Assembly: GCF_003112775.1 (NCBI RefSeq)
Contig: NZ_BFCH01000018.1
Span: 496,001-560,000 of the forward strand
Direction: 5' to 3'
DNA from: Mycobacterium montefiorense
GTDB lineage: Bacteria; Actinomycetota; Actinomycetes; Mycobacteriales; Mycobacteriaceae
DNA length: 64,000 nt
Below, in pieces: positions 20,803 through 31,491 of this stretch. Position numbers and translations under genes: made by a program. The notes under the pieces were generated by a model that saw only the letters and a list, made by a program, of their open reading frames with translations, was not told the origin of the DNA and searched no databases. Within the stretch, counting starts at the first letter, position 1. Every line of letters starts with the position of its first letter.

Positions 20803-23800
20803 GTGTCGGAAACCGACAAACACCTTGATTACCTGAAGCGGCTCACCGCGGATCTGCGGCGCACGCGACGGCGCGTGGCGGAACTGGAAGGCAAGCTGTC
20901 CGAACCGGTGGCGGTGGTCGGGATGGCTTGCCGGTATCCGGGCGGGGTGGATTCGCCGGAAACTCTGTGGCAGATGGTGGTTGACGGCCGCGACGCGTTG
21001 TCCGATTTTCCCGCCGATCGGGGCTGGGATGTCGCAGGGTTGTTCGATGCCGATCCCGATGCCCCCGGCAAGATGTACGTCCGGCAGGGATCCTTTCTCG
21101 CCGACGCCGGCGATTTCGATGCCGGGTTCTTCGGCCTCGGCCCCAGCGAGGCGCTCGCGATGGATCCTCAACAGCGGCTGATGCTGGAGCTGTCATGGGA
21201 AGCCTTGGAGCGAACCGGAATTGACCCATTAGGTTTGCGGGGGTCGGCAACCGGTGTATTCGCCGGTGTGATCCATGCCGGCTACGGCGGCCAGGTGGAG
21301 GGCGAGCTGGAGGGCTATGGACTCACCGGGTCGACGCTGAGCGTGGCCTCCGGCCGGGTGTCCTACGTGCTGGGCCTGGAAGGCCCGGCCGTGTCGGTGG
21401 ATACGGCGTGCTCGTCGTCGCTGGTGGCGTTGCACCTGGCCGCGCAGTCGCTGCGATCCGGCGAATGCGACCTGGCCCTGGTCGGTGGCGTCACCGTAAT
21501 GGCCACGCCCGCAGCCTTTGTCGAATTCAGCCGTCAGCGGGCGCTGGCACCCGATGGCCGGTGCAAGGTCTATGCCGGTGCGGCCGACGGCACCGCGTGG
21601 TCGGAAGGCGCCGGGGTTCTGGTGGTGGAACGCCTTGCCGACGCGCGACGGGCCGGGCACCCAGTGCTGGCGCTGGTCAGCGGTACTGCTGTCAATCAGG
21701 ATGGCGCCTCTAACGGGCTGACCGCCCCGAACGGTCCGTCCCAGCAACGAGTCATCCGCACGGCCTTGGCCAGCGCCGGGCTGACCGCCGCGGATGTTGA
21801 CGTGGTCGAGGGGCACGGCACCGGGACCGTGCTCGGCGATCCGATTGAGGCGCAGGCACTGTTGGCGACCTATGGCCAGGATCGGCCGGCGGATCGACCG
21901 CTGTGGTTGGGCTCGGTCAAGTCCAACATCGGTCACACGTCGGCCGCGGCGGGCGTGGCCGGGGTGATCAAGATGATCGAAGCGATCCGGCACGCGCTGC
22001 TGCCCCAGACATTGCACGTGGATGTGCCGTCGCCGCACGTGGATTGGTCGGCGGGTGCAGTGTCGCTGTTGACGGAATCGCGGGCGTGGCCCAGCGGCGA
22101 GGGGCCGCGCCGGGCTGCTGTCTCGTCGTTCGGGATCAGTGGGACAAACGCACACGTCATTATCGAAGAGCCGCCCGCGGCAGAATCTGAAAGCATTGTG
22201 GTGCAACATGATACGGGGGCAACGGCGTGGGTGCTGTCAGCCCGCTCGGAGCAGGCGCTGACCAACCAGGCCCAGCGGTTGCTCGCGCACGTGTCCGCCA
22301 ACACGGAGTTGCACCCTGTCGATGTGGCGTCGTCCCTGGTGACGACGCGTGCGGTGTTCGATCATCGGGCCGTCGTGGTCGGTGCGGACACCGACCGGTT
22401 GGTGGCGGGCCTGACGGAGCTGGCCGCCGGCGAGCCGGGCGCAGGCGTGACTGCGGGGCGGGTCCGCTCGGCGGGCAAGACGGTGTTCGTCTTTCCCGGA
22501 CAGGGAGCCCAATGGCTGGGGATGGGCGAGCAGCTCTACGGCCGTTTCCCGGTATTCGCACAGGCTTTCGACGAGGCGGTCGCCGCGCTGGACCCGCATC
22601 TGCGGTTGCCGCTGCGCCAGGTGATGTGGGGCAGTGACGCCGAACTGCTGCAGAGCACGGAGTTCGCGCAGTCGGCGCTATTTGCCGTCGAGGTGGCGTT
22701 GGCGGCGCTGCTGGCACACTGCGGTGTGCTGCCCGACGTGGTGACCGGCCATTCCGTGGGCGAGATCACCGCGGCCTATGTGGCGGGCGTGCTGTCGCTC
22801 TCGGATGCGGCCAAAGTAGTGGCAGGGCGCGGCGCCTTGATGGCCGCCTTGCAATCCGGCGGGGCGATGGTCGCGGTCGCGACCAGCGAAGCGGAGGTGA
22901 CCCCGTTGTTGACTGCGGAGGTGAATCTCGCAGCGGTCAATGCCCCCGACGCCGTAGTGATTTCGGGTGCCGAAGCCGCCGTCTCCGCGGTCGCCGACGA
23001 GCTGGCACAGCAGGGTCGGCGGGTGCATCGACTGGCCGTTTCGCACGCGTTCCATTCCGTACTCATGGAGCCGATACTCGAGGAGTTTGCCCAGCTGATG
23101 GCTGGCGTGTCGGCCTCGCCACCACGAATCAGCTTGGTGTCCAATCTGACTGGTCAACTGGCCGGCCCCGGGTACGGGTCGCCGCAATACTGGGTCGACC
23201 ACGTGCGCCAGCCGGTCCGTTTCGCCGACGGGGTGCGGGCCGCCGAGTCGCTGGGCGCTCGCGCCTTCGTGGAGGTCGGTCCGGGCCGCGGTCTCACCGC
23301 CGCCGTCGAACAGTCGTTGACCACCGGGCAGGCGACATCGGTGGTCATGCTCGCCAAAGATCGCCCCGAAACACAGTCGGTGCTGGCCGGGCTCGGGCAT
23401 CTGTTCACCGTCGGTGTGGCAGTGGACTGGACCGCGGCGATCGGGGACGGCAACCGCGTTGAGCTACCCACGTATGGCTTTGTCCGGCAGCGATTCTGGC
23501 TTCCGCCTTCAGCGGTGGGATCGGGCAACGTGAGCAGCTTCGGGCTGGCCGGGGCGGCGCACCCGTTGCTGGGCGCGGTGGTGGAGCGGCCCGACTCCGG
23601 CGGCGTGGTGCTGACTGGCTCGCTGTCTGTGGGCGGATCGCCGTGGCTGGCGGATCACGTCGTGGACGGCGTGGTGTTATTCCCGGGCGCCGGGTTTGTG
23701 GAGTTGGCGTTGCGGGCCGGCGACGAGGTCGGCTGTTCGGTGGTAGAAGAACTCACCTTGTTGGCGCCGTTGGTGCTGCCGCCGGGTGCGGCAGCCCGCG

Positions 23801-26800
23801 TGCAAGTCGTCGTGGACGCTGCGGGGGAGTCGGGCTCTCGGGCAGTATGGGTGTATTCGCGTGGTGCGGCGGCGGATTCGGTGTGGATGCTGCATGCGCA
23901 GGGCGCATTGAGTGCCGCACAGCCCGAAGCCGCCGCGGACTTGTCGGTGTGGCCGCCGGTCGGGGCTGCCGCCGTCGAGGCAGGCGATATGTACGAGGTG
24001 CTCGCAACGCGGGGCTACGACTACGGGCCCGCATTCCGCGGCCTGCGCACCCTGTGGCGGCGTGGGCAAGAGGTCTTTGCCGAAGTGTCCCCAGGCCAGG
24101 GTGTGACCATGGGCGGCTTCGGGATTCATCCCGTTGTGCTGGATGCCGCGTTGCATGCCTGGGGGATTGCCGAGGGCGGCGAATCCACCATGCTGCCGTT
24201 CTCCTGGCAGGGAGTCTGCCTGTACGCGGCCGGGGCGTCACGGGTTCGGGTCCGGATAGCGCCCGCCGGCACCGGGGCGGTGTCGGTGGACCTGGCCGAT
24301 GGCACGGGCCTGCCGGTTCTTTCGGTGCGGGAGTTGGTGGTTCGACCCATCTCAATCGGGGCGCTGTCCGCCGCGTTGGCGGCCGCTGCTGGTGGCGGCG
24401 GCGGGCTGTATGAAGTCGCGTGGTCGCCGGTGCCGTTGGGGCCCAACGCTGGTGCCGCTGCGAACATGACGGTGTGGGAGCCGCATTCCGCAAACGGCGG
24501 CGCGGTGGAGTCGGTGTATGCGGCCAGTCACGCAGCGCTGGATGTGTTGCAGTCATGGCTCGCTGGTAGCGACGCGGGGCCGTTCGTGGTGCTGACTCAT
24601 GGCGCGGTGGGACTGGCCGGCGAGGACGTCACGGATCTGGCCGGTGCCGCGGTGTGGGGGTTGGTGCGTTCGGCACAGGCCGAACAGCCGGGCCGGGTGG
24701 TGCTGGTCGATTCGGACGAATCGTTGGATCTTGCCGAGGTGATCGCTTGCGGCGAGCCGCAATTGGTGGTCCGCTCCGGTGTCGCGCATGCGGCTCGACT
24801 GGGTGCGGTGGGGGCCGGCGCGGTGCTGGAGCTGCCGCCGGGCGGTTGGCGATTGGCCGCGGGCGGCGGCGGCACCCTGGAAGACGTGGTGGTCGCCCCC
24901 GCGGGCCCGGCGGAGCTGGCCGCCGGGCAGGTGCGGGTGGCCATCGGCGCGGTCGGGGTGAACTTCCGGGATGTCCTGGTGGCGTTGGGGATGTATCCCG
25001 GCGGCGGCGAGCTCGGCGCCGAGGGCGCGGGCGTGGTACTCGAAGTCGGCCCCGAAGTTCAAGGGCTTTGCGTTGGCGATCCGGTGCTGGGTTTGGTGGG
25101 CGTCGTCGGTTCTGAGGCGGTGGTGGACGCGCGGTTGGTGACCGCGGTGCCGGCGGGATGGTCGTTGGCAGAGGCTGCCAGCGTGCCGGTGGTGTTTTTG
25201 ACCGCCTTGTACGGACTGTCGGTTCTGGCCGGCCTCAAGGCCGGCGAGCGGGTGCTGGTGCACGCCGCCACCGGTGGGGTGGGGATGGCCGCCGTGCAAT
25301 TGGCTCGACATTGGGGTGCTGAAGTATTCGCCACGGCCAGTCGCGGCAAGTGGGACACGTTGCGGGCGATGGGCTTTGACGATGACCATATCGGCGATAC
25401 CCGGACGCTGGATTTCGAGGAGAAATTTCTGGCGACGACGGGCGGCGCCGGGGTCGATGTGGTGCTCAACTCGCTGGCCGGGGAGTTCCTCGACGCGTCG
25501 CTGCGCTTGCTGGTGGGTGGCGGGCGCTTCATCGAGATGGGTAAGACCGATCTTCGGGACCCCGAGGCGGTCGCTGTGCAACACCGCGGCGTGACATATC
25601 GCGCATTCGATCTGATGGAAGCCGGTCCGAACCATATCGCTTCGATGTTGTCCGACTTGATCGAGCTGTTCGACGCGGGTGTGCTGAAGCCGTTGCCGGT
25701 CAAGATGTTTGATGTGCGATGCGCCTCGGCGGCGTATCGGTTTGTCAGCCAGGCCCGCCAGATCGGCAAGGTGGTGCTGACTCTGCCGGACGGCCCGGAT
25801 GATCCGGTGCTGGCGAGTTCGGGTGGTGGCCTGGCCGGCGGCAGTGTGCTGATCACCGGGGGCACCGGGATGGCCGGTTCGGCGGTGGCCGCGCATCTGG
25901 TGGCGCGATATGGCGTGGGGCATGTGGTGCTGGTCAGCCGCAGCGGTGCGGACGGCGAGGGTGTGGCGGAGCTGCTGGATCAACTCAAGGGCGCCGGCGC
26001 GGAGGTGTCGGTGGTGGCCTGCGATGTGAGCGATCGAGACGCGGTCGCGGATTTGATAGCTCAGGTGCCAGACCAGTACCCGCTCAAGGGCGTGTTCCAC
26101 GCCGCGGGGGTGCTCGATGATGGGCTGATCGCCTCGTTGACGCCGGATCGGGTGGATACGGTGTTGCGCAGCAAGGTCGATGGCGCCTGGAACTTGCACG
26201 AGCTCACCCGGGACATGGATTTGTCGGCATTCGTGATGTTCTCGTCGATGGCCGGCATTGTGGGTTCGCCGGGACAGGGCAACTATGCCGCGGCGAACAG
26301 CTTCCTCGACGGCCTGGCCGCCTACCGGCGGGCGGATGGCCGGGCGGGATTGTCGGTGGCCTGGGGCTTGTGGGAACAGGCCAGCGGCATGACCCAACAC
26401 CTCAGCGATCGGGACAAGGCCCGGATGAGCCGGGGCGGGCTGGCACCACTGTCCACTCCGCATGCGCTGCAGCTGTTCGACGAGGCTATGCTCGCCGACC
26501 GCCCGCTGTTGGTCGCCGCCCGAATCGACGCGGCGGGGCTGGGCGCGGGCGGCGCCGTGCCGCCGGTGCTGCGTGATCTGGTCGCTCGCCCGGGGCGGCG
26601 ACTGATCAGCGATGCCGACGCGGCGGTGTCGACGTCGGGGTTGGCCACTCGCCTGCAGGGCCTGAGCCCTGAGCAGCGTCACCACCAGTTGGTGGAATTG
26701 GTGTGCACCAACGCCGCAACCGTTCTCGGCAGGTCCAGCGCCGATATCGAGGGCCCACTGCCATTCCAGGACCTCGGCTTTGACTCACTCACCGCTGTGG

Positions 26801-27177
26801 AACTGCGCAATCGCCTCAAAACCGCTACTGGGCTTACCCTTTCGCCGAACCTGATTTTCGACTTTCCCACACCGGCGGCGTTGGCCGAACATATCGACGA
26901 ACAGCTCAGTGCCGTGGCGACCGATTCGCCCGCGGGCGGGCCGGACCAGCTGGCCCGCTTTAACGACATCGCCCGCGAACTGCAAACACTGGTCAATCAG
27001 CCCAATTGGACAGAGGAAGACAAAACCCGCCTGGCGGTCCGCATTCAGGCCATCCTGACCGAGCTCGAAACCCCGTCGCCGCTGACGGCCAGCGAGGCGC
27101 AGGCACTCGATGACGACATCACCACCACCACCGAACGCGAACTCTTCGCAATCCTCGATGACGAATTCGGCCCCTAA
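20803..27177 (+). CDS. pks8: Modular type I PKS, complete reducing module, malonyl-type AT (intact Pks8/17)
   Basis: A 2124-residue module: docking helix (1-31; [20 protein letters not shown]), KS (about 33-455, Cys203), AT (about 560-870), DH ([10 protein letters not shown], about 951), ER (about 1358-1665), KR (about 1680-1865, [11 protein letters not shown]), ACP ([14 protein letters not shown], about 1992) and docking tail ending [13 protein letters not shown]. The AT has GHSVGE and HAFH, the malonyl-CoA signature. In M. tuberculosis this protein is split between pks8 and pks17; here one frame runs through. That pair has been linked to mono-methyl-branched unsaturated fatty acids. GTG 20803 has AAGGAG at 20790-20795 and lies 17 bp after pks7. 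Its stop overlaps the pks9 ATG (TAATG). Confidence 0.95.
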   Translation: MSETDKHLDYLKRLTADLRRTRRRVAELEGKLSEPVAVVGMACRYPGGVDSPETLWQMVVDGRDALSDFPADRGWDVAGLFDADPDAPGKMYVRQGSFLADAGDFDAGFFGLGPSEALAMDPQQRLMLELSWEALERTGIDPLGLRGSATGVFAGVIHAGYGGQVEGELEGYGLTGSTLSVASGRVSYVLGLEGPAVSVDTACSSSLVALHLAAQSLRSGECDLALVGGVTVMATPAAFVEFSRQRALAPDGRCKVYAGAADGTAWSEGAGVLVVERLADARRAGHPVLALVSGTAVNQDGASNGLTAPNGPSQQRVIRTALASAGLTAADVDVVEGHGTGTVLGDPIEAQALLATYGQDRPADRPLWLGSVKSNIGHTSAAAGVAGVIKMIEAIRHALLPQTLHVDVPSPHVDWSAGAVSLLTESRAWPSGEGPRRAAVSSFGISGTNAHVIIEEPPAAESESIVVQHDTGATAWVLSARSEQALTNQAQRLLAHVSANTELHPVDVASSLVTTRAVFDHRAVVVGADTDRLVAGLTELAAGEPGAGVTAGRVRSAGKTVFVFPGQGAQWLGMGEQLYGRFPVFAQAFDEAVAALDPHLRLPLRQVMWGSDAELLQSTEFAQSALFAVEVALAALLAHCGVLPDVVTGHSVGEITAAYVAGVLSLSDAAKVVAGRGALMAALQSGGAMVAVATSEAEVTPLLTAEVNLAAVNAPDAVVISGAEAAVSAVADELAQQGRRVHRLAVSHAFHSVLMEPILEEFAQLMAGVSASPPRISLVSNLTGQLAGPGYGSPQYWVDHVRQPVRFADGVRAAESLGARAFVEVGPGRGLTAAVEQSLTTGQATSVVMLAKDRPETQSVLAGLGHLFTVGVAVDWTAAIGDGNRVELPTYGFVRQRFWLPPSAVGSGNVSSFGLAGAAHPLLGAVVERPDSGGVVLTGSLSVGGSPWLADHVVDGVVLFPGAGFVELALRAGDEVGCSVVEELTLLAPLVLPPGAAARVQVVVDAAGESGSRAVWVYSRGAAADSVWMLHAQGALSAAQPEAAADLSVWPPVGAAAVEAGDMYEVLATRGYDYGPAFRGLRTLWRRGQEVFAEVSPGQGVTMGGFGIHPVVLDAALHAWGIAEGGESTMLPFSWQGVCLYAAGASRVRVRIAPAGTGAVSVDLADGTGLPVLSVRELVVRPISIGALSAALAAAAGGGGGLYEVAWSPVPLGPNAGAAANMTVWEPHSANGGAVESVYAASHAALDVLQSWLAGSDAGPFVVLTHGAVGLAGEDVTDLAGAAVWGLVRSAQAEQPGRVVLVDSDESLDLAEVIACGEPQLVVRSGVAHAARLGAVGAGAVLELPPGGWRLAAGGGGTLEDVVVAPAGPAELAAGQVRVAIGAVGVNFRDVLVALGMYPGGGELGAEGAGVVLEVGPEVQGLCVGDPVLGLVGVVGSEAVVDARLVTAVPAGWSLAEAASVPVVFLTALYGLSVLAGLKAGERVLVHAATGGVGMAAVQLARHWGAEVFATASRGKWDTLRAMGFDDDHIGDTRTLDFEEKFLATTGGAGVDVVLNSLAGEFLDASLRLLVGGGRFIEMGKTDLRDPEAVAVQHRGVTYRAFDLMEAGPNHIASMLSDLIELFDAGVLKPLPVKMFDVRCASAAYRFVSQARQIGKVVLTLPDGPDDPVLASSGGGLAGGSVLITGGTGMAGSAVAAHLVARYGVGHVVLVSRSGADGEGVAELLDQLKGAGAEVSVVACDVSDRDAVADLIAQVPDQYPLKGVFHAAGVLDDGLIASLTPDRVDTVLRSKVDGAWNLHELTRDMDLSAFVMFSSMAGIVGSPGQGNYAAANSFLDGLAAYRRADGRAGLSVAWGLWEQASGMTQHLSDRDKARMSRGGLAPLSTPHALQLFDEAMLADRPLLVAARIDAAGLGAGGAVPPVLRDLVARPGRRLISDADAAVSTSGLATRLQGLSPEQRHHQLVELVCTNAATVLGRSSADIEGPLPFQDLGFDSLTAVELRNRLKTATGLTLSPNLIFDFPTPAALAEHIDEQLSAVATDSPAGGPDQLARFNDIARELQTLVNQPNWTEEDKTRLAVRIQAILTELETPSPLTASEAQALDDDITTTTERELFAILDDEFGP
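25441..25496 (+). repeat. 56-bp exact repeat shared by the pks7 and pks8/17 ER domains (copy 2)
   Basis: Identical to 19037-19092. A further exact tract of about 35 bp at the start of the KR domains (GTGCTGATCACCGGGGGC onward; near 19441 and 25848) shows that the similarity is patchy, as expected for gene conversion. Confidence 0.8.
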
Positions 27178-30100
27178 TGCCGCAACCGATTGAGAATGTC
27201 GTGTCGCCTACCGACGTGGCAATCATCGGGCTGGCCTGCAGATTACCCGGTGCCGCCACCCCGCGCGACTTCTGGAATCTCGTGCATGACGGACGCGAAG
27301 AGACCGAGTTACCGGGAAACGGCACCGAATTCGACGCGGCCTTCTTCAACCTGTCGCCTCGCGAGGCGTGCGCGATGGACCCGCGTCAGCGCTTAGCCCT
27401 CGAATTGGCCTGGGAACTTTTCGAAGACGCATTCGTAGTGCCGGAAACTATGCGCGGCGAACGGGTTTCGGTTTACCTCGGAGCCATGACCGACGACTAC
27501 GCTGTCCTGACGCTTCGCGACGGCGCCGACGATCTCGATCATCATTCGTTCGGCGGGGTTAGCCGCGCAATGATCGCCAATCGAATCTCTTATGCCCTCG
27601 GGTTGCGGGGCAGCAGCATGATCGTCGACTCCGGTCAATCGTCGTCCCTGGTCGCGGTGCACCTCGCCTGTGAAAGCCTGCGTGCGGGCGAGTCGCGGCT
27701 GGCGATAGCCGGCGGGATCCACCTCAACCTGGCCGACGAAACCGCAATGCTCGAACAAGAATTCGGCGCGATGTCGACATCGGACCGCACCTACGCATTC
27801 GATGAACGCGCAGACGGATACGTGCGGGCGCAAGGAGCCGCCATGGTGCTGTTGAAGCCGTTGAGCGACGCCATCAGGGACGGTAACCGAATCCGCGCGG
27901 TCGTCCGGGGCAGTGCTGTCGGCAATGCCGGACACACCTCCACGGGCCAGACCCTACCCTCGATGCCGGGCGAGGCCGACGTCATCTGGCGCGCGCTCTG
28001 GCGCGCCGGCCTCGGCAGCGACGACATCGACTACATCGAGGCCCACGGCACCGGAACCGAAGTCGGTGACCCGGTCGAGGCCCGGGCGCTCGGTGAAATC
28101 TTCGCCGAGCGTCAGAACAATCCGGTACGCGTCGGATCGGTCAAGACCAACATCGGCCACACCGGCAGCGCCGCCGGAATCACCGGCCTACTCAAAGCAG
28201 TGCTCGCCATCGAAAACGCGGTGATCCCACCGAGTCTCAATTACGATGACGCCGCCCCCGGCAATGACCTGAAACACCATGGACTGCAAGTTAATACGAG
28301 TCTGACCGGCTGGCCCGTGCAGGGCAGGCCGCGGCGGGCGGGGGTGTCGTCGTTCGGAATGGGTGGCACGAATGCGCATGTGATCCTCGAGCAGGCGCCC
28401 ACGCAGCCAGCACTGGTCGCACCGCCGCGCGATGCCACTGTGGCATGGGTGCTGTCGGCACGTTCGGAGCAGGCCCTGGCCAACCAGGCCACCCGGTTGG
28501 CAGCCCATGTCGCGTCCGACGACGAACTCACGATGGCGGATGTGGCGTGGTCGCTGGCCGCCACGCGTTCGACCTTCGAGCACCGTGCGGTGCTGGTGGG
28601 CAGCGATCGTCCGGCCCTCACAGCGGGTTTGGCGCGGCTGGCAGCCGGCGACGCCGGCACTATCGCCGGCCGTGCCAGAGCAGGCGGCAAGACGGTGTTC
28701 GTGTTTCCCGGCCAAGGCTCCCAATGGTTGGGGATGGGGCGCCAACTCCACGACCGATACCCGGTATTCGCCCGGGCTTTCGACCAAGCCGTCGATGCAG
28801 TGGATCGCCAGCTGCGCTTGGGATTGCGCGACGTGATCTGGGGTCTCGACTCAGAGCTATTGGCCAACACCGAATTCGCCCAGCCGGCGCTGTTCGTCAT
28901 CGAACTGGCAACCGCGGCGCTGCTGCAGACCTGGGGCATCGAACCGGATCTGGTGATGGGCCATTCGGTGGGCGAGATCACCGCGGCCCACCTGGCGGGC
29001 GTGCTGACGCTTGGCGATGCCGCGCGGCTGGTGGCCGCCCGGGGCCGCTTGATGGCGCAGCTGCCGGCCGGCGGCGTGATGATCGCGGTGGCCGCCGGCG
29101 AAGACGAGGTGACCCCGTTGCTCAACGATGGTGTCGCGGTCGCGGCGGTCAATGCTCAAAACTCCGTGGTGATATCGGGTGCCGATGCCCCGGTGAGCGC
29201 GCTGGCTGACCGCCTCGCACAGCAGGGGGCGCGGGTGCATCGACTGGCGGTGTCGCACGCGTTTCATTCGGCGTTGGTAGAGCCGATGATGGACGAGTTC
29301 GCCCGACTGATGGCCGACATCAAGCCCAGTGCGCCGCGGATTGGCTTGGTGTCGAACGTGACTGGACAGCTGGCCGGCGCTGACTACGGATCGGCACGGT
29401 ATTGGGTTGAGCATGTGCGTCAACCGGTGCGGTTTGTCGACGGTGTGCGATTGGCGGAGTCGTTGGGGGCCAACGTGTTTGTCGAGGTGGGCCCCGAAGC
29501 CGGCTTGAGTGCGGCTGTGGAGCACTCGCTGAGCGCCGAGCATGCCGCCGCAATTGGCACGCTGGCCAAAGACCGGCCTGAAATCGACGCCGTGCAGATC
29601 GCCGCCGGTGAATTGTTTTGCCAAGGTGCGCAGATTATTTGGCCTTCGGTTCTGGACGGACTGGTCGCGCGCCGAGTAGACCTGCCGACATATGGCTTTG
29701 CTCGGCAACGGTTTTGGTTGGATGCGGGCGGCGAAGTGCCTGCTCCGGTGAGTCGGGCGGCGGACCTGGCCGAGCTGTTGCGCGCACAAGCCCCCGAGGA
29801 GCAGCACCGGCGGCTGGTGGATTTGGTGTGCACACACGCGGCAACCGTGCTCGGCCACTCGAGCAGTCGTGACATCGATGTCGAACGTGCCTTTTTCGAC
29901 ATCGGCTTCGAGTCACTTACGGGTGTCGAACTTCGGAACCGTCTCAAGGCCGCGACCGGCTTGGCGTTGTCGCGCACGCTGATCTTCGACTTTCCCAATC
30001 CGGCGGCGTTGGCCGATCACCTGCATCGCCAGCTGCTGCACGAGGAGCGCGAAGATTCCGGCGACGACAAAATCTGGTCTTCGCTGAGAAAAATTCCGCT

Positions 30101-30269
30101 GCGCGAACTTCGGCGGGCCGGCTTGCTCGACAAACTTCTGCTGCTGGCCGGTGAATCCGAAATTCCGCTCGCCGGTCCAGAGGTCAGTAATGACGTCATC
30201 GACTCGTTGAGCGCCGATGCGTTGATTGCTATGGCGTTGGAATCCGACAATCCGGATGATGCTGAATAA
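27177..30269 (+). CDS. pks9: Type I PKS loading-type protein KSQ-AT-ACP (Pks9)
   Basis: A 1030-residue protein with only KS (about 13-420), AT (about 507-800) and ACP (about 880-950; GFESLTGVELRNRL, with Glu before the phosphopantetheine Ser instead of Asp). The KS active-site Cys is replaced by Gln154: codons 27621-27650 read IVDSGQSSSL. A Gln here marks decarboxylating KSQ domains of loading modules. The conserved His residues (EAHGTGTEVGD, NIGHTGSAAG) remain. The AT has GHSVGE and HAFH, so malonyl-CoA decarboxylated to an acetyl starter is predicted. There is no N-terminal docking coiled coil, fitting a first module. The C-terminal tail (LRKIPLRELRRAGLLDKLL, then IDSLSADALIAMAL) is of a docking type different from Pks7 and Pks8. 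Confidence 0.93.
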   Translation: MPQPIENVVSPTDVAIIGLACRLPGAATPRDFWNLVHDGREETELPGNGTEFDAAFFNLSPREACAMDPRQRLALELAWELFEDAFVVPETMRGERVSVYLGAMTDDYAVLTLRDGADDLDHHSFGGVSRAMIANRISYALGLRGSSMIVDSGQSSSLVAVHLACESLRAGESRLAIAGGIHLNLADETAMLEQEFGAMSTSDRTYAFDERADGYVRAQGAAMVLLKPLSDAIRDGNRIRAVVRGSAVGNAGHTSTGQTLPSMPGEADVIWRALWRAGLGSDDIDYIEAHGTGTEVGDPVEARALGEIFAERQNNPVRVGSVKTNIGHTGSAAGITGLLKAVLAIENAVIPPSLNYDDAAPGNDLKHHGLQVNTSLTGWPVQGRPRRAGVSSFGMGGTNAHVILEQAPTQPALVAPPRDATVAWVLSARSEQALANQATRLAAHVASDDELTMADVAWSLAATRSTFEHRAVLVGSDRPALTAGLARLAAGDAGTIAGRARAGGKTVFVFPGQGSQWLGMGRQLHDRYPVFARAFDQAVDAVDRQLRLGLRDVIWGLDSELLANTEFAQPALFVIELATAALLQTWGIEPDLVMGHSVGEITAAHLAGVLTLGDAARLVAARGRLMAQLPAGGVMIAVAAGEDEVTPLLNDGVAVAAVNAQNSVVISGADAPVSALADRLAQQGARVHRLAVSHAFHSALVEPMMDEFARLMADIKPSAPRIGLVSNVTGQLAGADYGSARYWVEHVRQPVRFVDGVRLAESLGANVFVEVGPEAGLSAAVEHSLSAEHAAAIGTLAKDRPEIDAVQIAAGELFCQGAQIIWPSVLDGLVARRVDLPTYGFARQRFWLDAGGEVPAPVSRAADLAELLRAQAPEEQHRRLVDLVCTHAATVLGHSSSRDIDVERAFFDIGFESLTGVELRNRLKAATGLALSRTLIFDFPNPAALADHLHRQLLHEEREDSGDDKIWSSLRKIPLRELRRAGLLDKLLLLAGESEIPLAGPEVSNDVIDSLSADALIAMALESDNPDDAE

Positions 30270-30346
30270 CGAAATCCCTGCTGGCGGGCGTGATTACGCG
30301 CACAGTATCCGACACATGTTGAATAACCGTATCTTTGCGGGCGTGA
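30263..30346 (+). repeat. Imperfect direct repeat spanning the pks9 stop and the pks9-pks11 gap
   Basis: TGAATAAC ... ATC ... GCGGGCGTGA occurs at 30263-30293 (covering the pks9 stop) and again at 30320-30346. The two outer blocks (8 and 10 bp) are exact and the middle differs by substitutions and a 4-nt gap. The rest of 30347-30420 shows no clear promoter or terminator. Confidence 0.5.
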
Positions 30347-30420
30347 ACCAGACCGCATAAACTTTCGTGCAAATGGGGGAATCGCATTGAGTAGTGGCTT
30401 TTGAGTAGCAGAGGCTAGAT

Positions 30421-31491
30421 ATGAGCGTTATTGCAGGTGTGTTCGGTGCTTTGCCACCGCACCGTTACAGCCAGGCCGAGATAACCGACCGATTCGTCGA
30501 GTTACCGGTTTTAAAGGAGCACGAGGACATCGTTCGGCGTCTGCACGCCGGCGCGAAGGTCAACAGTCGCCACCTAGTGCTGCCGCTCGAGCGATACTCG
30601 TCGCTGAACGACTTCACCGAGACGAACGAGATCTTCGTCGAAAACGCCGTCAACCTCGGCTGCGAGGCGCTGTTTGGCGCTCTTGAGGAGGCGGGGCTGG
30701 CGCCCCAAGACGTCGACATGATCGCGACCACGACCGTCACCGGCGTTGCGGTGCCGTCGCTGGACGCCCGCATCGCGGGACGGATCGGGCTCCGCCCGGA
30801 TGTGCGCCGGATGCCGTTGTTCGGTCTGGGCTGTGCGGCCGGTGCCGCGGGGGTGGCCTCGTTGCACAACTATCTGCGGGGTGCGCCCGACGGCGTCGCC
30901 GTCCTGGTGTCCGTCGAGCTGTGCTCGCTGACCTTCCCCACAGTCGCCCCGACGGTGTCGGGGCTGGTCGGGACCGCGATGTTCGGCGACGGGGCGGCCG
31001 CGGTGGTCGCCGTCGGGGATCGCCGTGCCGAACAGGATCGGCAGCTGCGGGCCGGCGGGCCCGACATCGTCGATTCGCGCAGCCGCCTCTACCCGGAATC
31101 GCTGCACGTCATGGCGTGGAACGTCGGTCCTGGCGGCCTGCAACCGGTGTTCTCCCCGGAGCTCGCGACGGTGATTGAGCGGCACCTGGCCGACGACGTC
31201 GATCGCTTCCTGAGCGGGCATGGGCTGACCAAGGACGACATCGACGCGTGGGTGGCCCATCCGGGCGGTCCGAAGGTGATCACCGCGATCGGCAAGAGCC
31301 TCGACCTGCGCCCCGAGGCGCTGGAGCTGACCTGGCGTTCGCTGGGTGAGATCGCCAACCTCTCGTCGGCCTCCGTCCTTCACGTCCTGCGCGACACGAT
31401 TGCCAAACCGCCGGCCGGCGGCAGCCCGGGGCTGATCGTCGCGATGGGCCCCGGTTTCTCCTCCGAACTCGTGCTACTGCGCTGGCACTGA
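30421..31491 (+). CDS. pks11: Type III polyketide synthase (Pks11-type)
   Basis: Second chalcone-synthase-like enzyme of the locus, 356 residues and a clear paralogue of Pks10. Catalytic residues: Cys138 in [12 protein letters not shown], His in [12 protein letters not shown], Asn in [13 protein letters not shown]. tuberculosis Pks11 has been described as an alkylpyrone-forming enzyme that uses long-chain acyl-CoA starters. ATG 30421 is the first codon giving the conserved [13 protein letters not shown] start; the ribosome-binding site is poor (gcagaggct). The last 18 bp overlap tail-to-tail with cyp139 on the opposite strand, so the ends of the two transcripts must be antisense to each other. 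Confidence 0.93.
   Translation: MSVIAGVFGALPPHRYSQAEITDRFVELPVLKEHEDIVRRLHAGAKVNSRHLVLPLERYSSLNDFTETNEIFVENAVNLGCEALFGALEEAGLAPQDVDMIATTTVTGVAVPSLDARIAGRIGLRPDVRRMPLFGLGCAAGAAGVASLHNYLRGAPDGVAVLVSVELCSLTFPTVAPTVSGLVGTAMFGDGAAAVVAVGDRRAEQDRQLRAGGPDIVDSRSRLYPESLHVMAWNVGPGGLQPVFSPELATVIERHLADDVDRFLSGHGLTKDDIDAWVAHPGGPKVITAIGKSLDLRPEALELTWRSLGEIANLSSASVLHVLRDTIAKPPAGGSPGLIVAMGPGFSSELVLLRWH

Noticed and set aside
25800..25910. A separate pks17 gene starting inside pks8
   Set aside because: The reading frame is continuous through ER, KR and ACP with no stop or frameshift, so one protein is annotated.
24553..26685. Long minus-strand open frame of about 710 codons inside pks8/17
   Set aside because: It lies wholly antisense to conserved PKS domains, is rich in His/Arg/Gln as expected from reverse reading of high-GC codons, and shows no known motif.
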